The notes: generated by a model not told the origin, from the letters alone. Shown: positions 21,604 to 33,436, counted from the first letter of the stretch. The stretch is DNA of 64,000 bases from Coix lacryma-jobi var. lacryma-jobi (GCA_009763385.1 CM019823.1:48625528-48689527), one strand, 5' to 3'. Program-made: numbers and translations.

Positions 21604-22977
21604 TGTTGATGGTCCTTAAACACCTGTTTTACCATCAACATTTTACCCTAAAATCCACCAAAAAGGCATGAAATGTAGTCAAATAGGTTTCAAACTAACC
21701 AAATTCCACATGTCCATATATTTTTATTTGAATGCAGGAATTTGGACCAAATTTGGACATTCGAACCACCAGAGGCCGAACCCACTCAGCAGGGCCCAAA
21801 TGGGCCTAGGGGAGGTGGCGCCCGCCACCTCTAAGTGGCGCCCGCCACTTGGGTTGGCCCAAGTTCCACTCCCTGCCACGCACCGATCCGTGTGACCTCC
21901 CCAAGGCCAAATCTTGGCCCTTGGTCACTAGGTCAGTGGCATCGGACGGCTCAGGATGAAGTGGCATGGATCAAGGCTGAATGGCGGTTGCTAGGACATG
22001 CAACCGACTTCCAAACCGCCTTGGACAACCACCTGGAGGTCGTAGGATCAAAGACGGTGCATCCAGCAGCTAGGAGACTGGCGGCCGCCAGTTGGGGGTG
22101 GCGCCCGCCACCTGACCTAACCCTAGGTCGGTGGGCTGCCCCCTATAAGTACCCCCCTCACTCCTGAAGACTATAAATACCCTCCTGGTGCTCCTGAAGA
22201 CTATAAGTACCCCCTCACTCTTGAATTCCACCACGTAGTTGGCCCAGTTTAACAGTAAGGCTCGTTGTGCTAGCGTTCAACCTAAGTTAGTGGTAAAGGC
22301 TAGTACGCCTCGATACTTGACAAGATAGGAATAAAACTTTGCTTAACTTTGTTGCTTTATTGTCTTTTGCCTGTCTTGCTTCGTAAGTTATCTTGCTTCA
22401 TAGTTACCTTGCTTTGTAGTTATCTAGGAGTAGTTAGTAGTTAGTTAGTTATATCAGTTACCCTTAGTTACCCCTCTATCTATCTAGTTATCCACCTTAC
22501 CTTAGCCATCCATCTCATCCTTACCTAACCACCCAAATATTCTTTCTAGCCTTTCAGCCCCTCTCTTCCCTTTTCTCTTTTCTTCGACTCTCATCCCCTC
22601 CTTGACTCGACTCATACACCACCCTAGCCTTCCCTTGGGATCAAATAAATCGACACCTGGTACTCCCAGGCGAAGTGCTACTACGATAGATCTGTGCGCT
22701 TGCAGAATCTCTTCTTGGTAGATTGCAATCTCTCTAGCTAGCTCCTACTAGTGTCGGGATTGACAACCCCGCTTGGCATTAGTAGATAGCTGCTTTAGCT
22801 TCACTCCTTTAGGTATAGTGACCGGACTTGCTACAAGCACTTCTAACGCCGTTGCCAGGAATAGATTTCATAGTCTACTCCTAGTAACAACGTTAGCAAG
22901 TGCCAACAAGCATTTCTGGGCCGTTACCGGGGATAGTTGCCTAGCTCTACCTTTAGTGAAGCTAAGAGCTACCAACA
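21604..22977 (+). repeat. G1a 3' LTR, internally deleted
   Basis: 1374 bp against 1966 bp for the 5' LTR. After the TATA box (22172-22179) a short repeat of CTCCTGAAGACTATAAGTAC appears, and then the sequence jumps to CTTGAATTCCACC, skipping about 590 bp of U5. It ends CCAACA, followed by TSD TAGGC. Confidence 0.88.
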
Positions 22978-23058
22978 TAGGCCACAAAACCTGGGTGCTG
23001 CGGGTTTTCGGAGTTTGGGCCACAAAACTCGGGCTGAGGACGGTTTCCAGGTTTGGGC
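22978..23058 (+). repeat. C1 3' LTR, segment 2 (between G1a and C3)
   Basis: An 81-bp island of C1 LTR between two insertions. It starts with the right TSD of G1a (TAGGC, 22978-22982) and ends with the left TSD of C3 (TGGGC, 23054-23058). It contains a complete hairpin unit with arms near ggagttt/aaactcg and the left half of the next unit (ccaggttt), whose right half resumes at 61174. Confidence 0.9.
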
Positions 23059-25105
23059 TGAAGGACCGAGAATGCAATACCAAGGCGACCAGAGGGGGGG
23101 GGGGGGTGAATGGGAGCCAATCAAATTTCTCTCGAAACTTTGGCCAAATGTCCCAAAATCAACCCCGAGAAGCAACGACCGAAACCGTGATGCTCACGAC
23201 CTTTGGAAGAGGGTGGATGATCCCTAGGATCACAGCGGAGCACCACAAAGCTCAAGCAAACCAAAGACCAAAAGCTCTGGCTCAAGTTAGCCCCTTGAAA
23301 ACCGAGTCCCGAACATAGATTGGGAGCTACGTCGAGAAATCTCCAAATACCAATGCTAACGAGTAGCAAAGATACTTAGAAATGTTTCTTGGTTAACTAT
23401 AAGGCCAAACGAGAAGTCCAAAAACCAAGCGGAAAAGCCGGGATGACAAATGCACTGAAAAGCACCCTTCAGCAGGATCCCAGACTGTCCGCCCCCAGTC
23501 CCGGACTGTCCGCGGCAAGGGCGGACTGTCCGCCAAGATGTCCCGGACTGTCCGCCGGCAGAAACCCAAAAACAGCAGAGTTGCTGAAGTCTGCTGGAGA
23601 ACTCCCAGACTGTCCGCGACCAACACCTGTGGACTGTCCGCCGGTCAAGAAAAAGGCCAAACAGCCGAAGAGTAGAGCCACTAGATAGGCTCGTCCCCGA
23701 CCCGCAGACTGTCCGCGCCTAGGGTAGCGGACTGTCCGCCAACACCCAGAAAGGGCGATTTTGGTCGCCCAACACCCAAATCACCTCCAAATCGATTCAA
23801 ACCAAAATCCCTTGATCCCAAACTTGGAGAGGATGATCACGGGGTAGTTGGGAGACTATCCCCAAGAAATCTTCTGCTCAAATCAACTCAATCAATGGGA
23901 AATCTAAGGGGAAGGAGTATGAACCGAAAAAGGGCCACGAAAACGAAATCAACCCAATCTACTTGTTCGCAAGGAGTTGGATGAAACTCTTCGGTGGAAA
24001 TGATCTCCTTTCAAAAATGAACAAGTTGATTCAAACGGATTTTGCAAAGACGCACTACAGAGGGAGATCGAGTGACGGGAAAATTGCGGAGAAATGAAGA
24101 ACACGAAGAACACGAACAAAACGCGAATCAACACATCGATCTGCAACCGTGTGTCTACCACACGCTACAACAGTGAGGTTACGGCCTCACTTCCTCAAAA
24201 TCTCAAGTGCACAGAGGTATGGTTCTCTGCGGATCTCAGTAGCTACAGCAGGAGGTTGGGAGAGTAGGAAAACATAGAAGGCAAAGAGCAAATGACTGAG
24301 ATAGATGGGGAGGTGGGTGTCTCCCCCTACTTATCCTAATTCTAACTAATCCTAATTCCCCCTCTACCCCTAACTAATTACAGAGCGAACCAGCTAAACC
24401 CTAGGGTTATTCTGGACCAACTCGAAGTAGTGGGTGATCCGACGGCCACGCCCGCACAACTCGTAGCGTTGCCTCAACGCAACCTCCCGATTGCCGCCAC
24501 GTGCCGCCCTCGCTCTGCACCCCCGATTTTGTGGCCGAAACCGGGAAACCAAGCTTTTCACGCCATCCCCCCGGTTTTGAGGCCCAAACCGGGAAACCAG
24601 CCTCCAAGTCCATCCCCTGGTTTTGTGGCCGAAACCAGGAAACCCGCCAGCGCCCAGGTTTTGAGGCCCAAACCTGGAAACCGTCGTCTGCCCGAGTTTT
24701 GTGGCCCAAACTCGGAAACCGTCCGCCCGGTGGTTTTTCTGTGGCTCAACCACCAAACCGGAGCTGTAGAGGGGATGCACCGCCCGTGCACCCCGTCCAC
24801 CGACACGTGTCCCCAGGTCCTCGACCCGAGCAACACCGTGCCCCGCAAGCCTCCGCTCGTCGCTGTCCCAGGCTGTCAGCCACCAGAGCTGATCCTCAGG
24901 CCACCGGTCCCTCAGTCCAAGCCTCACGTCCGCCCTTCACCGCTCCCGGTCCATCGGCACGGCACGTCTCTACATGACCTTCACCTCGCCCTCGATCACT
25001 GTCTCCGTGCTCGACACCTGCACAACACAAGCCAAAGAACCTGCGATCAAACCCGTTGACAATCACTCATCACACCGAGACTCGACATACACCCATGTAT
25101 CCGCA
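23059..25105 (-). repeat. C3 3' LTR
   Basis: 2047 bp, TGAAGGACCGAG to TATCCGCA as read on the plus strand. It contains a 13-14-base G run near 23093, the GGACTGTCCGC palindrome array (23484-23740) and the hairpin array (24522-24715). It is followed by the reversed polypurine tract ATCTCCCCCTT at 25106. Confidence 0.9.
24522..24715 (-). repeat. Covarying hairpin array in the C3 3' LTR
   Basis: Five units on the reverse strand. Perfect 8-bp pairs include cctggttt/aaaccagg, ccaggttt/aaacctgg and ccgagttt/aaactcgg. Loops read TGTGGCC(C/G) or TGAGGCCC on the plus strand. Confidence 0.85.
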
Positions 25106-25399
25106 ATCTCCCCCTTGATGAGTGCATTGTCAACTACTCACACAAATCATAATGAAAGAAGAAAGAAGGAAGAAGGAGAAGAGAGAACTCGACCAAATGA
25201 CCCAAAAGCATAGCAAAGCCGAAGAAGGTCAAGTGGAAGAAGCAAAACAACTTGGTCCCCAAAGACATGGGCAACGGCTCGACGCAACCAAGCAAAGCGA
25301 AGCTAGCCCTCAAGAAGAGGTAGAACAGGCTCAACACCGCTAGCCAACACCAACTGAAAAATCGAAGCAAAAAATGCTAGTCCCTCAAGATAGAGGCAC
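25106..25399 (-). other. C3 3' noncoding region, left part
   Basis: Begins with the polypurine tract of C3 (reverse of AAGGGGGAGAT). Interrupted at 25400 by G1b, with left TSD GGCAC at 25395-25399. No gene. The region continues at 44926. Confidence 0.85.
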
Positions 25400-26401
25400 T
25401 GTTGGTAGTTCTTAGCTTCACTAAAGATAGTGCTAGGCAACTATCCCCGGTAACGGCCCAGGAATGCTTGTTGGCACTTGCTAACGTTGTCACTAGGAGT
25501 AGACTATGGAGTCTATCCCCGGCAACGGCGTCAGAAGTGCTTGAAGCAAGACCGGTCACTATACCTAAAGGAGTGGAGCTAAAGCAGCTATCTACTAATG
25601 CCAAGCGGGGTTGTCAATCCCGACACTAGTAGGAGCTAGCTAAAGAGGTTGCAATCTACCAGGAGGAGATTCTGCAAGCGCACAGAACTATCGTAGTAGC
25701 ACTTCGCCTGGGAGTACCAGGTGTCGATTTATTTGATCCCAAGGGAAGGCTAGGGTGGTGTAAGAGTTGAGTCAAGGAGGGGATGAGAGTCGAAGAAAAG
25801 AGAAAAGAGAAAAGGGGAGAAGCGAAGATGAAAGGCTAGAAAGAATATGTGGGTGGATAGGTAAGGATGAAATGGATGGCTAAGGTAAGGTGGATAACTG
25901 GATTGATAGATAGATGGGTAACTAAGGATAACTAAAGGTAACTAAGATAACTAACTACTAGGTAACCACTAAGCAAGATAACTACTAAGCAAGATAGCTA
26001 TGAAGCAGGGCAGGCAAAAGACAATAAGCAACTAAGTTAAGTATAGTTTTAGTCCTATCTCGTCAAGTATCGAGGCGTACTAGCCTTTACCACTTACTTA
26101 GGTTGAACGCTAGCACAACAAGCCTTACTGTTAATCTGGGCCAACTACGTGGTGGAATTCAAGGCGCACAGGGCTGTCACCACCTGCTTGCTACCACAGC
26201 TATCCGGGGGTCCAGCCGTATCTGAAGGTAAGTCTATAACTAAGCACCACGCTTAACTATATTCTAACTATCTCTATCCTAGCTCTGAATAGAGACACCC
26301 TTGCGGACGTCAGAGCAAACACTTGACTTAATAAGGTAAACACTAAACTAACTAAGCAGCCTATTGGCAAAGATCAAACACTAAGCTCACTAGAGATTAA
26401 C
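25400..26401 (-). repeat. G1b 3' LTR, left segment
   Basis: Starts TGTTGGTAG (reverse of the LTR end) at 25400 and includes primer-site-like copies, e.g. TCCCCGGCAACGGCGTCA near 25515. Broken at 26402 by G3; TTAAC at 26397-26401 is the target duplication. Continues at 38298. Confidence 0.9.
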
Positions 26402-29400
26402 TGTAACACCCTGATTTAAATTTTCCCCAATTGTATTAAATAAACTAGAAATTAAATAGGTTGGCTAGTTTATTAGAGGAGGAAAATAAAATTTATTTAT
26501 CATTTTCATGTTGCATTCATGCCATTGCATATTTTATTGAGTGGAAAATAAATTTATTAAACCCGTATAGGGCGAATCGAATTTATTCTATTTAGAAAAT
26601 AATAAAATATTTATGAAAAACTTTATAAAATCAAATCCCAAGTTTTATTTCCAAAACTCTGCAAAACTTATTTGATTTCAAACTGGTTTTGAATTTGAAT
26701 TTAAAAGGCTTTTGAAAAGTTTAGAAAATCAAAAGAGAAAAGAGTTTGGCAAAGGACCTGTTCTCCTCTTTCCCTTTTTCCAGCCCAAACCCCCTCCCAC
26801 TCTCCTTCCCCGCCACGGCCCAGCCGGCCTCCCCTCCCTCCACTTCCCCGCGGCCTCGGCCCGCTCTCCCAACGCGTGGCCCAGCTTGCACGCGGCCTGT
26901 GCACCGAGCCGCCGCCGCATCCACCCTCCCTCACACACTGGCAGACGGGGCCCGCTTGCCAGCCGCGTCCCCAACCTCCATCCCGCCCTAAGCGCGAAGC
27001 CACCGGCGCACGCTTTCCCGGGATCGACCGCAACGAGCGGGATCTAGCCGCCACCTCTCCTCTTTTCCTCGACCTACAAGTAGTCTCTATCCCCTCCGCC
27101 TCACGCTCACTTTTCCCCCACGGCCTCAGCCCCTTATCCACTACCACAGACCCATCGCCATTGCCGACCGCCAAGCTTGGGCTGAAGCTCCCTGTCCTCC
27201 TCAACCGAGACGCCACCGGTTTCGCCTCTCCCTCCGTTGGCATCCCCGAGTCGCACCGCGAACCAGAGAACGCATCCCGGGAGGAAACGGCACCGGGAAG
27301 CTACCTCTCTGACCTCACTGACAAAGCAGAACGACTCCGCCGCGGCTCTCCCCTCTCCGGCCTCCATCAGCGTCGAGAACGTCTCCATCAGACTCGCGGT
27401 GAGCCTCCCTTTTCGTAGCACCCATATACGCTCCCTCTAATGCACCCTAGGCCACCCCAGAGCGAGCTCCGGTGACCTCGCCCATGGCGCCGCCGTGCCT
27501 GATCGGGGCGCCGCCGCGCAAAGCGCCACCAATGGCGAGCCAACCCTTCCCTTTTCCCCAGAGCCGTCCGATCTCAGTTTGGCGGCATAGATTAGATTGA
27601 ACCGACGAATCGGTATACACCGAGCCCACAGGGCCGTGGACTCGGTCCGCCGCCGCCGAGTCAGCAGGTCCACCGCACAGGTGGCAGGCCGAGCCAACCG
27701 CACAGCGCCACGTAGAGCCTCGTCAGCGCCGCACCGGCCGCTGCGCCACGCATCGAGTATTTTGCTAAAGAGTCCCTGTCTTTTCGTTGAATCAACCCGC
27801 CGTCCAAATTGCACTATTCATTGAGTGTTGGAAAAATAGCGATCTAGCCCCTGCACTTTTCCGAAATCGAGGCGCGGTCCACCTCGCAGCCGCCCTCTCA
27901 GATCTAATCTGAGCCGCTCAACACCAGATCAACGGCCGAGAAAGGCCGATACCCCTTCGCTGATGCGTTTTTGTTAAAGAGACCCTCGCATTCTCCAAAA
28001 TAAAATCCGCACTCCACTGGCACTATACACTGAGTCTTGCGCAAATCGCAAACCGGCCCCTGTTCGTTTACCAAATTGAGGCCCGGTCCCACCGCCCTTT
28101 TCTTTTTCTGTTTTATTTATTTAAAAATCCTAAAATGAGTTCGAGCTATTTACAGAAATGCCACTCAACTTCAAATGCCTATAACTTTTGCATTTTAACT
28201 CCAATTCGACCCATTCAACTTGCGTTAGATTCATAATTTCGTTCTCTACGCAGTAGATCTGTTAGTTTACTGTTTTCATACTGTTTGTTGCACTGTTATT
28301 CATTTCGCTTTGTATGTGCCATGTATGTTGATTGGGCCAGAGAGTGCGGAGTTCGAGGACGCTCCAGATTTTCCTTGTGATCCAGTTGATTCGACCCAGC
28401 CCGAAGGCAAGTGTCCTTGAACATCTTGCACCTACTTTATTTTACTTTTGGTACTAGAGTAGTTAGATCTTGTAGATGCATGCTTGTCATTAATTTGAAT
28501 CCCATGTTAGGGTTTACTAGAATTTGTATATATTATCCTTGTCGCCTGTTTTGGGATGTTCGGGTAGGTGTCTTGCTTAGCCCTGCAGTCATGGATGGGA
28601 TAGGAGTTAAAATGTTTATAAACTTGATTAATGAACTATGAAACGAATGTGGACATGGTAATTTTGTAGTAACATGGTTATTAGGTAAATCCGGCAGGAT
28701 GGACCCGTATTGGTGGTTTTGTGCCGTGGGACTCGGCATCTGCTTTTGGTTTTTGGTTCGGGGCTCGTGCTAGACATATCCTGCCTGGATCCCTAGGACC
28801 CGGTTCTCGGAGCATGTAACCCGGCTTAACAGCGCAGCCATGAGATCTGGATGGGCTGGACCTGGCTAATTAATTAGTTTCCTCCGAGTTATGCTACACG
28901 GGGTTTGTTTAGTGGCTCAAGAGGGGGTCCCTGGGGTCGCTGACTTATGTACGGGGATGAAACCTTAGAGTACGTGTAACACAGGCTTGGAGGGGCTTTG
29001 TAAAGGCCTTGCAGTGCAACCCGCTATGCACCTCGGCAGTGTTTAGCGTGACGGGATCTGCACGACTCATGGGTAACGATGTGCAACCTCTGCAGAGTGT
29101 AAAACTGATATATCAGCCGTGCTCACGGTCACGAGCGGGCTTGGACTTCTTCGAGATTAGTTGGTTACTGGTTGGTTTTGGGTTCGGGTCATCTGAGGGA
29201 CTTCAGGTGCGGGTGCCTGATGGACTTCAGGTGTTGGTTGCTCGGTGTGACTCCGAGTGTGGTTGCTCGGTGCGACTCCGAGTGTTGTTACTTTTATACC
29301 GTGTCTGTCTATAACCTAGTAAATAGGTGCATAGGATTAATAGGATTTATAGGGTGTGTTGCTTTAGGCGCTTGAGTCAAACAAAGTCAACCTACCTTTG

Positions 29401-29824
29401 TTATGAGCCTCATAAGCATATATTTCCTACACTTGCGGAGTACATTTCGATGTACTCACCCTTCCTCTTTGTCCCCCCTGCTACCCCACCCAGACGCTGG
29501 AGACTACGTCTACGAGGAGCCGGAGTATCCAGAGGACGGTGGCTACGACCCTGACGACCTGTACTAGGATGGCGCTCCCCCCGGTCGACGTTCCTGTGGA
29601 GATGGAGTCCAGATTTCCGCATCTATATTAGAGTCTTCTTTAGAGTCAGTTTCATGAGAGTATGTACTTTTCTTTCAGACCCGAGGGTCATTTATGTAAT
29701 AAAGTTTGTTATTATTAACAAAGCATTGTTTTGATATTTACTATGATGTGGATATATGTATGAAAATTGATCCTGGCATACATATATTGTGCTCCAATTT
29801 TGTTCTTAAAATTGGGGTGTCACA
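26402..29824 (+). repeat. G3 5' LTR
   Basis: Begins TGTAACACCC and ends TGTCACA. An AT-rich start is followed by a GC-rich block (about 26760-27800) and an AT-rich 3' half. AATAAA at 29698-29703 is a likely polyadenylation signal (also 38166-38171 in the 3' LTR). Open frames of 60-180 codons on both strands of the GC-rich block are not supported as genes. Confidence 0.93.
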
Positions 29825-29827
29825 GAG

Positions 29828-29840
29828 TGGTATCAAAGCC
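29828..29840 (+). promoter_or_regulatory. G3 primer binding site
   Basis: TGGTATCAAAGCC, three bases after the LTR. It matches the complement of initiator tRNA-Met (TGGTATCAGAGCC) except for one A in place of G. Confidence 0.85.
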
Positions 29841-30211
29841 GTGTTGACCGTAGGACGCTACCCTAGTCAGTCGTCGAGTTTACAAAACTATATTTTTTTT
29901 AAAAAAAAAACCTCACCCTATTTCCCACTTCTGTAGTCTTTCTCTGCTGAAAATTCAAACTCAGTTTAAAAGTAGGTCCTCCAATAGTAGGTTGTCCACC
30001 ATAAATGTTTGATCACGTAGCACGTTGTTTGGCATGTACTTGTGCATATGTAATGTTTTGGTTCTTTGTAATGATTGTTGGTGTGTTGCGACCATCAGGT
30101 TGCAGCGACATCATTTGTTAAAATGTTTTACTAATCGAATTAATTAACCAAATCAGGGTTGTTATATATCTATCTATCACATCTCACTCTTACTCCTGGA
30201 AAATGTAACAG
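29841..30211 (+). other. G3 untranslated leader
   Basis: AT-rich leader of about 370 nt between primer site and gag. Contains a T/A homopolymer pair (about 29891-29909). No gene seen. Confidence 0.7.
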
Positions 30212-31513
30212 ATGGTTGACACCAGGAGCAGCGCGGGTAACGCCGGTAACGCTGGCGGAAGCGGGGCAGGTGGCAACCAGCCGCCTCATCCTCATCCACC
30301 TACACCTCCGCCCCCGTACGACCCGCTCCAGATGGCCCAGGTGCAGAACCAGATGATGCAAAATATGGCCCAGATAATGCAGCACATGCAGCAGATGGCG
30401 CAGGCTGCTCAGGGAGCTCAGGGTGCTCAGGGTGCAGGAGCTGCACAGCCACCCCGACCGGATGACACTCTCAGGAGCTTCATGACGACGCGCCCTCCAG
30501 CGTTCCACCACGCCATAGAGCCAATGGATGCAGATGATTGGCTCGAGACGATTACAGGCAAGTTGCAGCTTGCCCATGTCGGGGACCTTGATAAGGCCCT
30601 CTACGCCGCGCACCAGCTTCAGGGCCCGGCGAAGAACTGGTGGACTGCCTACACCGCAGCTCATGCAGACGCCAACTCGATCACTTGGGAGGATTTCCGT
30701 AAGGCATTCCGCGACCAGTACGTCCCTTTCGGCGAGATCAGGGTGAAGCGCCGGGAGTTTCAGGACCTCAGGCAGGGCGCGATGACAGTGCGTGAGTATC
30801 TCACGCAGTTCAGCCAGCTGTCCCGTTACACCCCAGATGACGTGGACACGGACGATAAGAAGCAGGAGTGCTTCAGGCAAGATCTCTGTCATTCTTTAAT
30901 ATTAATAAATTCTTCATACACCCTTGTTCATTCCTTTTGCTACCTGATAAATAATGAAATTGTTATCTGCTTCAGGCATGGGCTTAACCCGGGACTCCGC
31001 TATGCCCTAGCTTCAAATGAGTATTCCTCATTTCAGAAGCTGGTTGACCGTGCCTTCGCGGTGGAGAAGGAACGGAAGGACCTTGATGCAGATCGCAAGA
31101 GGAAGATGACGTTCCAGGGACAGTCCTCTGGCAGCTCCGCTCGTCCCCGCTACGCTCCACCTGCCTCAGCTTCCAGGCACATCCCGCAGCAGCAGCAGCA
31201 GTACCGGCCGCCCCAGTTCCGGCAGCCCGCTCCTCAGTACAGGCACCCCGCTCCACAGTACCAGGCTCCACCCCAGCAGCAGCAGCAGCCACGCCAGGCT
31301 CAGGCACCTCGCCAGGGTCTTCCAGCTCCGCAGCAGCCCCGTCCAGCACAGGGGGCAGGTCAGATTGGTCCCTGCTACAAGTGCAACCAGATGGGACACT
31401 TCGCCAACAAGTGTCCACTGAGGCAGCCGGCTCCACCGCAGTCCCGTCCCGCAGGCCAGCCCCAGGGCTACAATCGTGGTCGTGTGAACCACGTTGCAGC
31501 AGAGACAGCTTAG
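30212..31513 (+). CDS. gag: G3 Gag protein
   Basis: 433 codons from ATG 30212 to TAG 31511-31513. N-terminal low-complexity Gly/Asn/Pro region, Met/Gln-rich stretch, retrotransposon Gag core (DDWLETITGKLQLA, KNWWTAY, FRDQYVPFGEIRVKRREF), Gln/Pro-rich linker (residues about 315-385), and a CCHC zinc knuckle CYKCNQMGHFANKC near 31372-31413. Gag forms the particle and binds RNA. Codons for about 33 residues after KKQECFR (30877-30975) look like an unspliced intron. The TAG sits exactly between the knuckle and the protease; pol continues in the same frame. Confidence 0.88.
   Translation: MVDTRSSAGNAGNAGGSGAGGNQPPHPHPPTPPPPYDPLQMAQVQNQMMQNMAQIMQHMQQMAQAAQGAQGAQGAGAAQPPRPDDTLRSFMTTRPPAFHHAIEPMDADDWLETITGKLQLAHVGDLDKALYAAHQLQGPAKNWWTAYTAAHADANSITWEDFRKAFRDQYVPFGEIRVKRREFQDLRQGAMTVREYLTQFSQLSRYTPDDVDTDDKKQECFRQDLCHSLILINSSYTLVHSFCYLINNEIVICFRHGLNPGLRYALASNEYSSFQKLVDRAFAVEKERKDLDADRKRKMTFQGQSSGSSARPRYAPPASASRHIPQQQQQYRPPQFRQPAPQYRHPAPQYQAPPQQQQQPRQAQAPRQGLPAPQQPRPAQGAGQIGPCYKCNQMGHFANKCPLRQPAPPQSRPAGQPQGYNRGRVNHVAAETA
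30877..30975 (+). other. Intron-like 99-nt insert in G3 gag
   Basis: AT-rich segment in an otherwise GC-rich gag, with ends CAG|GCAAGA and CTTCAG|GCATGG, i.e. a GC-AG intron pattern. It is a multiple of three without stops. Removing it restores a usual gag motif (ECFR followed by HGLNPGLRY). The flanks share the 11-bp direct repeat TGCTTCAGGCA, so an insertion or duplication is the alternative. Confidence 0.55.
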
Positions 31514-33436
31514 ACAACACCAGATGTGGTGTTTGGTACGTTCCTTGTTGATTCACACCCAGTTACAGTCTTATTTGATTCTGGAGCATCTCATTCTTTC
31601 ATATCAGCATCCTGTGTATCTAGACATAACATACATAGAGTCTTGATGCAAAAGAGTATGAGGGTGAACTCTCCTGGAGGAGAACTGATATCGCGGCATG
31701 TATGCCCAAATGTGAGCTTGCACATAAGGGGGGTAGTCTTTCCCTTTTCTCTTATTGTTCTGGATTCCCAAGGCATTGATGTTATATTGGGAATGGACTG
31801 GCTACACAAGTACCAGGGCGTTATTGATTGTGCTCAGAGGATCATCACAGTGAAGCATCCGGATGGCACGGAGATTGTGTATCAGGCACCGACGAAGATG
31901 GTAGAAGAAGCCAGAGCATATGAGGCTGTCGTGGTACCTGATATTCGAGTTGTCGAGGAGTTCCCAGATGTCTTCCAGAAGGTGCCAGGTATGCCACCTG
32001 ATCGTGAGATTGAATTCTCTATTGATTTAGTTTCTGGCACTGCACCTATATACAGGCGACCATATAGAATGGATGCCGAAAAGCTAGCTGAGCTGAAGAT
32101 GCAGATCCAAGAGCAGTTAGAGAAAGGGAATATTCGTCCTAGTACATCCCCGTGGGGAGCCCCTGTGATCTTTGTTCCGAAGAAGGATGGAGGCCTGCGG
32201 ATGTGCGTTGATTACCGCGCATTGAATGAAGCTACCATCAAGAACAAGTACCCGATTCCTCGCATTGATGATCTATTTGATCAGTTGAAGGGTGCTCATG
32301 TGTTCTCGAAGATTGACCTGCAAACAGGTTATAATCAGCTGATGATTCGTGAAGCTGATATCCCGAAGACGGCATTCGTAACTCGATATGGGCTATATGA
32401 GTACACAGTGATGTCCTTCGGTTTGACAAATGCCCCAGCTTTCTTCATGTATCTGATGAACAAGGTCTTCATGGAGTTTTTAGATCTGTTCGTCGTGGTG
32501 TTCCTTGATGATATCCTAATATTCTCGAAGAATGAAGAAGAACATGAGAAGCATCTGAGGTTAGTGTTGCAGAAACTCAGGGAGCATCAGTTGTATGCGA
32601 AACTGAGCAAATGCGAGTTCTGGTTGAAGAAGGTTGCTTACTTGGGGCATATCATCTCAGAAGGTGGAGTATCTGTTGATCTAGGCAAGGTCCAGGATAT
32701 ATTGGACTGGAAGGTACCTGAGAGCGTTACTGAGATTCGGAGTTTCCTCGGTATGGCGGGATACTATCGCAGATTCATTGAGGGATTCTCCAAGATCGTG
32801 AAGCCAATGACGAGACTGACTGAGAAGGGTGCCAAGTTTGTATGGTCCCCTGAATGCCAGACTGGTTTCGAGGAGCTGAAAGCGAGATTGACCTCTGCTC
32901 CTATTCTTGTCATGCCAGATGTCCAGAAGAACTTCACGGTGTATTGTGATGCTTCGCGACAGGGTCTAGGATGTGTGCTTATGCAGGAAGGTCGTGTGAT
33001 TGCTTATGCCTCGAGACAGCTCAGGAAGCATGAGCTGAATTACCCTACACATGATCTAGAGTTGGCAGCTGTTGTTCATGCTCTGAAGATCTGGAGGCAC
33101 TATCTGATGGGCAAGAAGACAGAGATATACACTGATCATAAGAGCTTGAAGTACATTTTCACCCAGCCAGATCTGAATCTTCGCCAACGGAGGTGGCTCG
33201 AGTTGATCAAAGACTATGATCTGAGTATCAACTATCATCCAGGCAAGGCGAATGTTGTTGCAGATGCCTTGAGCAGGAAGGTCTACTGTAATGTGCTTGA
33301 GATCAAGGAGCAGCAGCCCGAGTTGCATGAGGAGTTTGTGAAGCTCAACTTGGGTATTCTTGGCCACACTGATGCAGTAGCCTTAGAGGTTGATTCGACA
33401 CTTGAGCATGATATCCGGGCAGGACAGCTCACTTAA
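31514..33436 (+). CDS. pol: G3 Pol, part 1: protease, reverse transcriptase, RNase H
   Basis: In frame with gag after a single TAG; first ATG at 31526. Aspartic protease with DSGASHSFIS near residue 18 from that ATG. RT has the fingers/palm motifs (IRPSTSPWGAPVIFVPKKDG, CVDYRALNE), FGLTNAP and active site FLDD (near 32501-32512, the usual FxDD of gypsy). RNase H has YCDASRQGLG, DLELAAVVHAL and YTDHKSLKY and ends in DALSRK. The frame ends at TAA 33434-33436, followed directly by TAG 33437-33439, at the junction to integrase. All catalytic residues I can check are present. Confidence 0.92.
   Translation, partial: TTPDVVFGTFLVDSHPVTVLFDSGASHSFISASCVSRHNIHRVLMQKSMRVNSPGGELISRHVCPNVSLHIRGVVFPFSLIVLDSQGIDVILGMDWLHKYQGVIDCAQRIITVKHPDGTEIVYQAPTKMVEEARAYEAVVVPDIRVVEEFPDVFQKVPGMPPDREIEFSIDLVSGTAPIYRRPYRMDAEKLAELKMQIQEQLEKGNIRPSTSPWGAPVIFVPKKDGGLRMCVDYRALNEATIKNKYPIPRIDDLFDQLKGAHVFSKIDLQTGYNQLMIREADIPKTAFVTRYGLYEYTVMSFGLTNAPAFFMYLMNKVFMEFLDLFVVVFLDDILIFSKNEEEHEKHLRLVLQKLREHQLYAKLSKCEFWLKKVAYLGHIISEGGVSVDLGKVQDILDWKVPESVTEIRSFLGMAGYYRRFIEGFSKIVKPMTRLTEKGAKFVWSPECQTGFEELKARLTSAPILVMPDVQKNFTVYCDASRQGLGCVLMQEGRVIAYASRQLRKHELNYPTHDLELAAVVHALKIWRHYLMGKKTEIYTDHKSLKYIFTQPDLNLRQRRWLELIKDYDLSINYHPGKANVVADALSRKVYCNVLEIKEQQPELHEEFVKLNLGILGHTDAVALEVDSTLEHDIRAGQLT

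Larger units (their letters stand above)
6808..22977 (+). mobile_element. G1a: gag-protease-only Ty3/gypsy-like element
   Basis: LTRs at 6808-8773 and 21604-22977, primer site at 8782-8799, gag-protease in two exon-like pieces split by C2, and a polypurine tract before the 3' LTR. Flanking TSD TAGGC (6803-6807, 22978-22982). Without the nested C2 (9377-18428 plus one TCTAT copy) the element is about 7.1 kb. No reverse transcriptase, RNase H or integrase is present between protease and 3' LTR, and the related G1b has the same architecture. This resembles the non-autonomous TR-GAG type. The DLGSS protease motif and tRNA-Asp primer site suggest kinship with Athila/Tat-type gypsy elements. Confidence 0.9.

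Noticed and set aside
24430..25059. Long proline-rich open frames across the copia LTR hairpin arrays (also 1392-1845, 9423-10142, 48722-49417, 60553-61120).
   Set aside because: They lie on both strands in noncoding LTRs and are produced by the repeated hairpin units; no protein family resemblance.
26701..27440. Open frames of up to 180 codons on both strands of the GC-rich G3 LTR block (also 35169-35908).
   Set aside because: They overlap each other on both strands, occur identically in both LTRs, have no recognisable domain and are explained by GC-rich composition.
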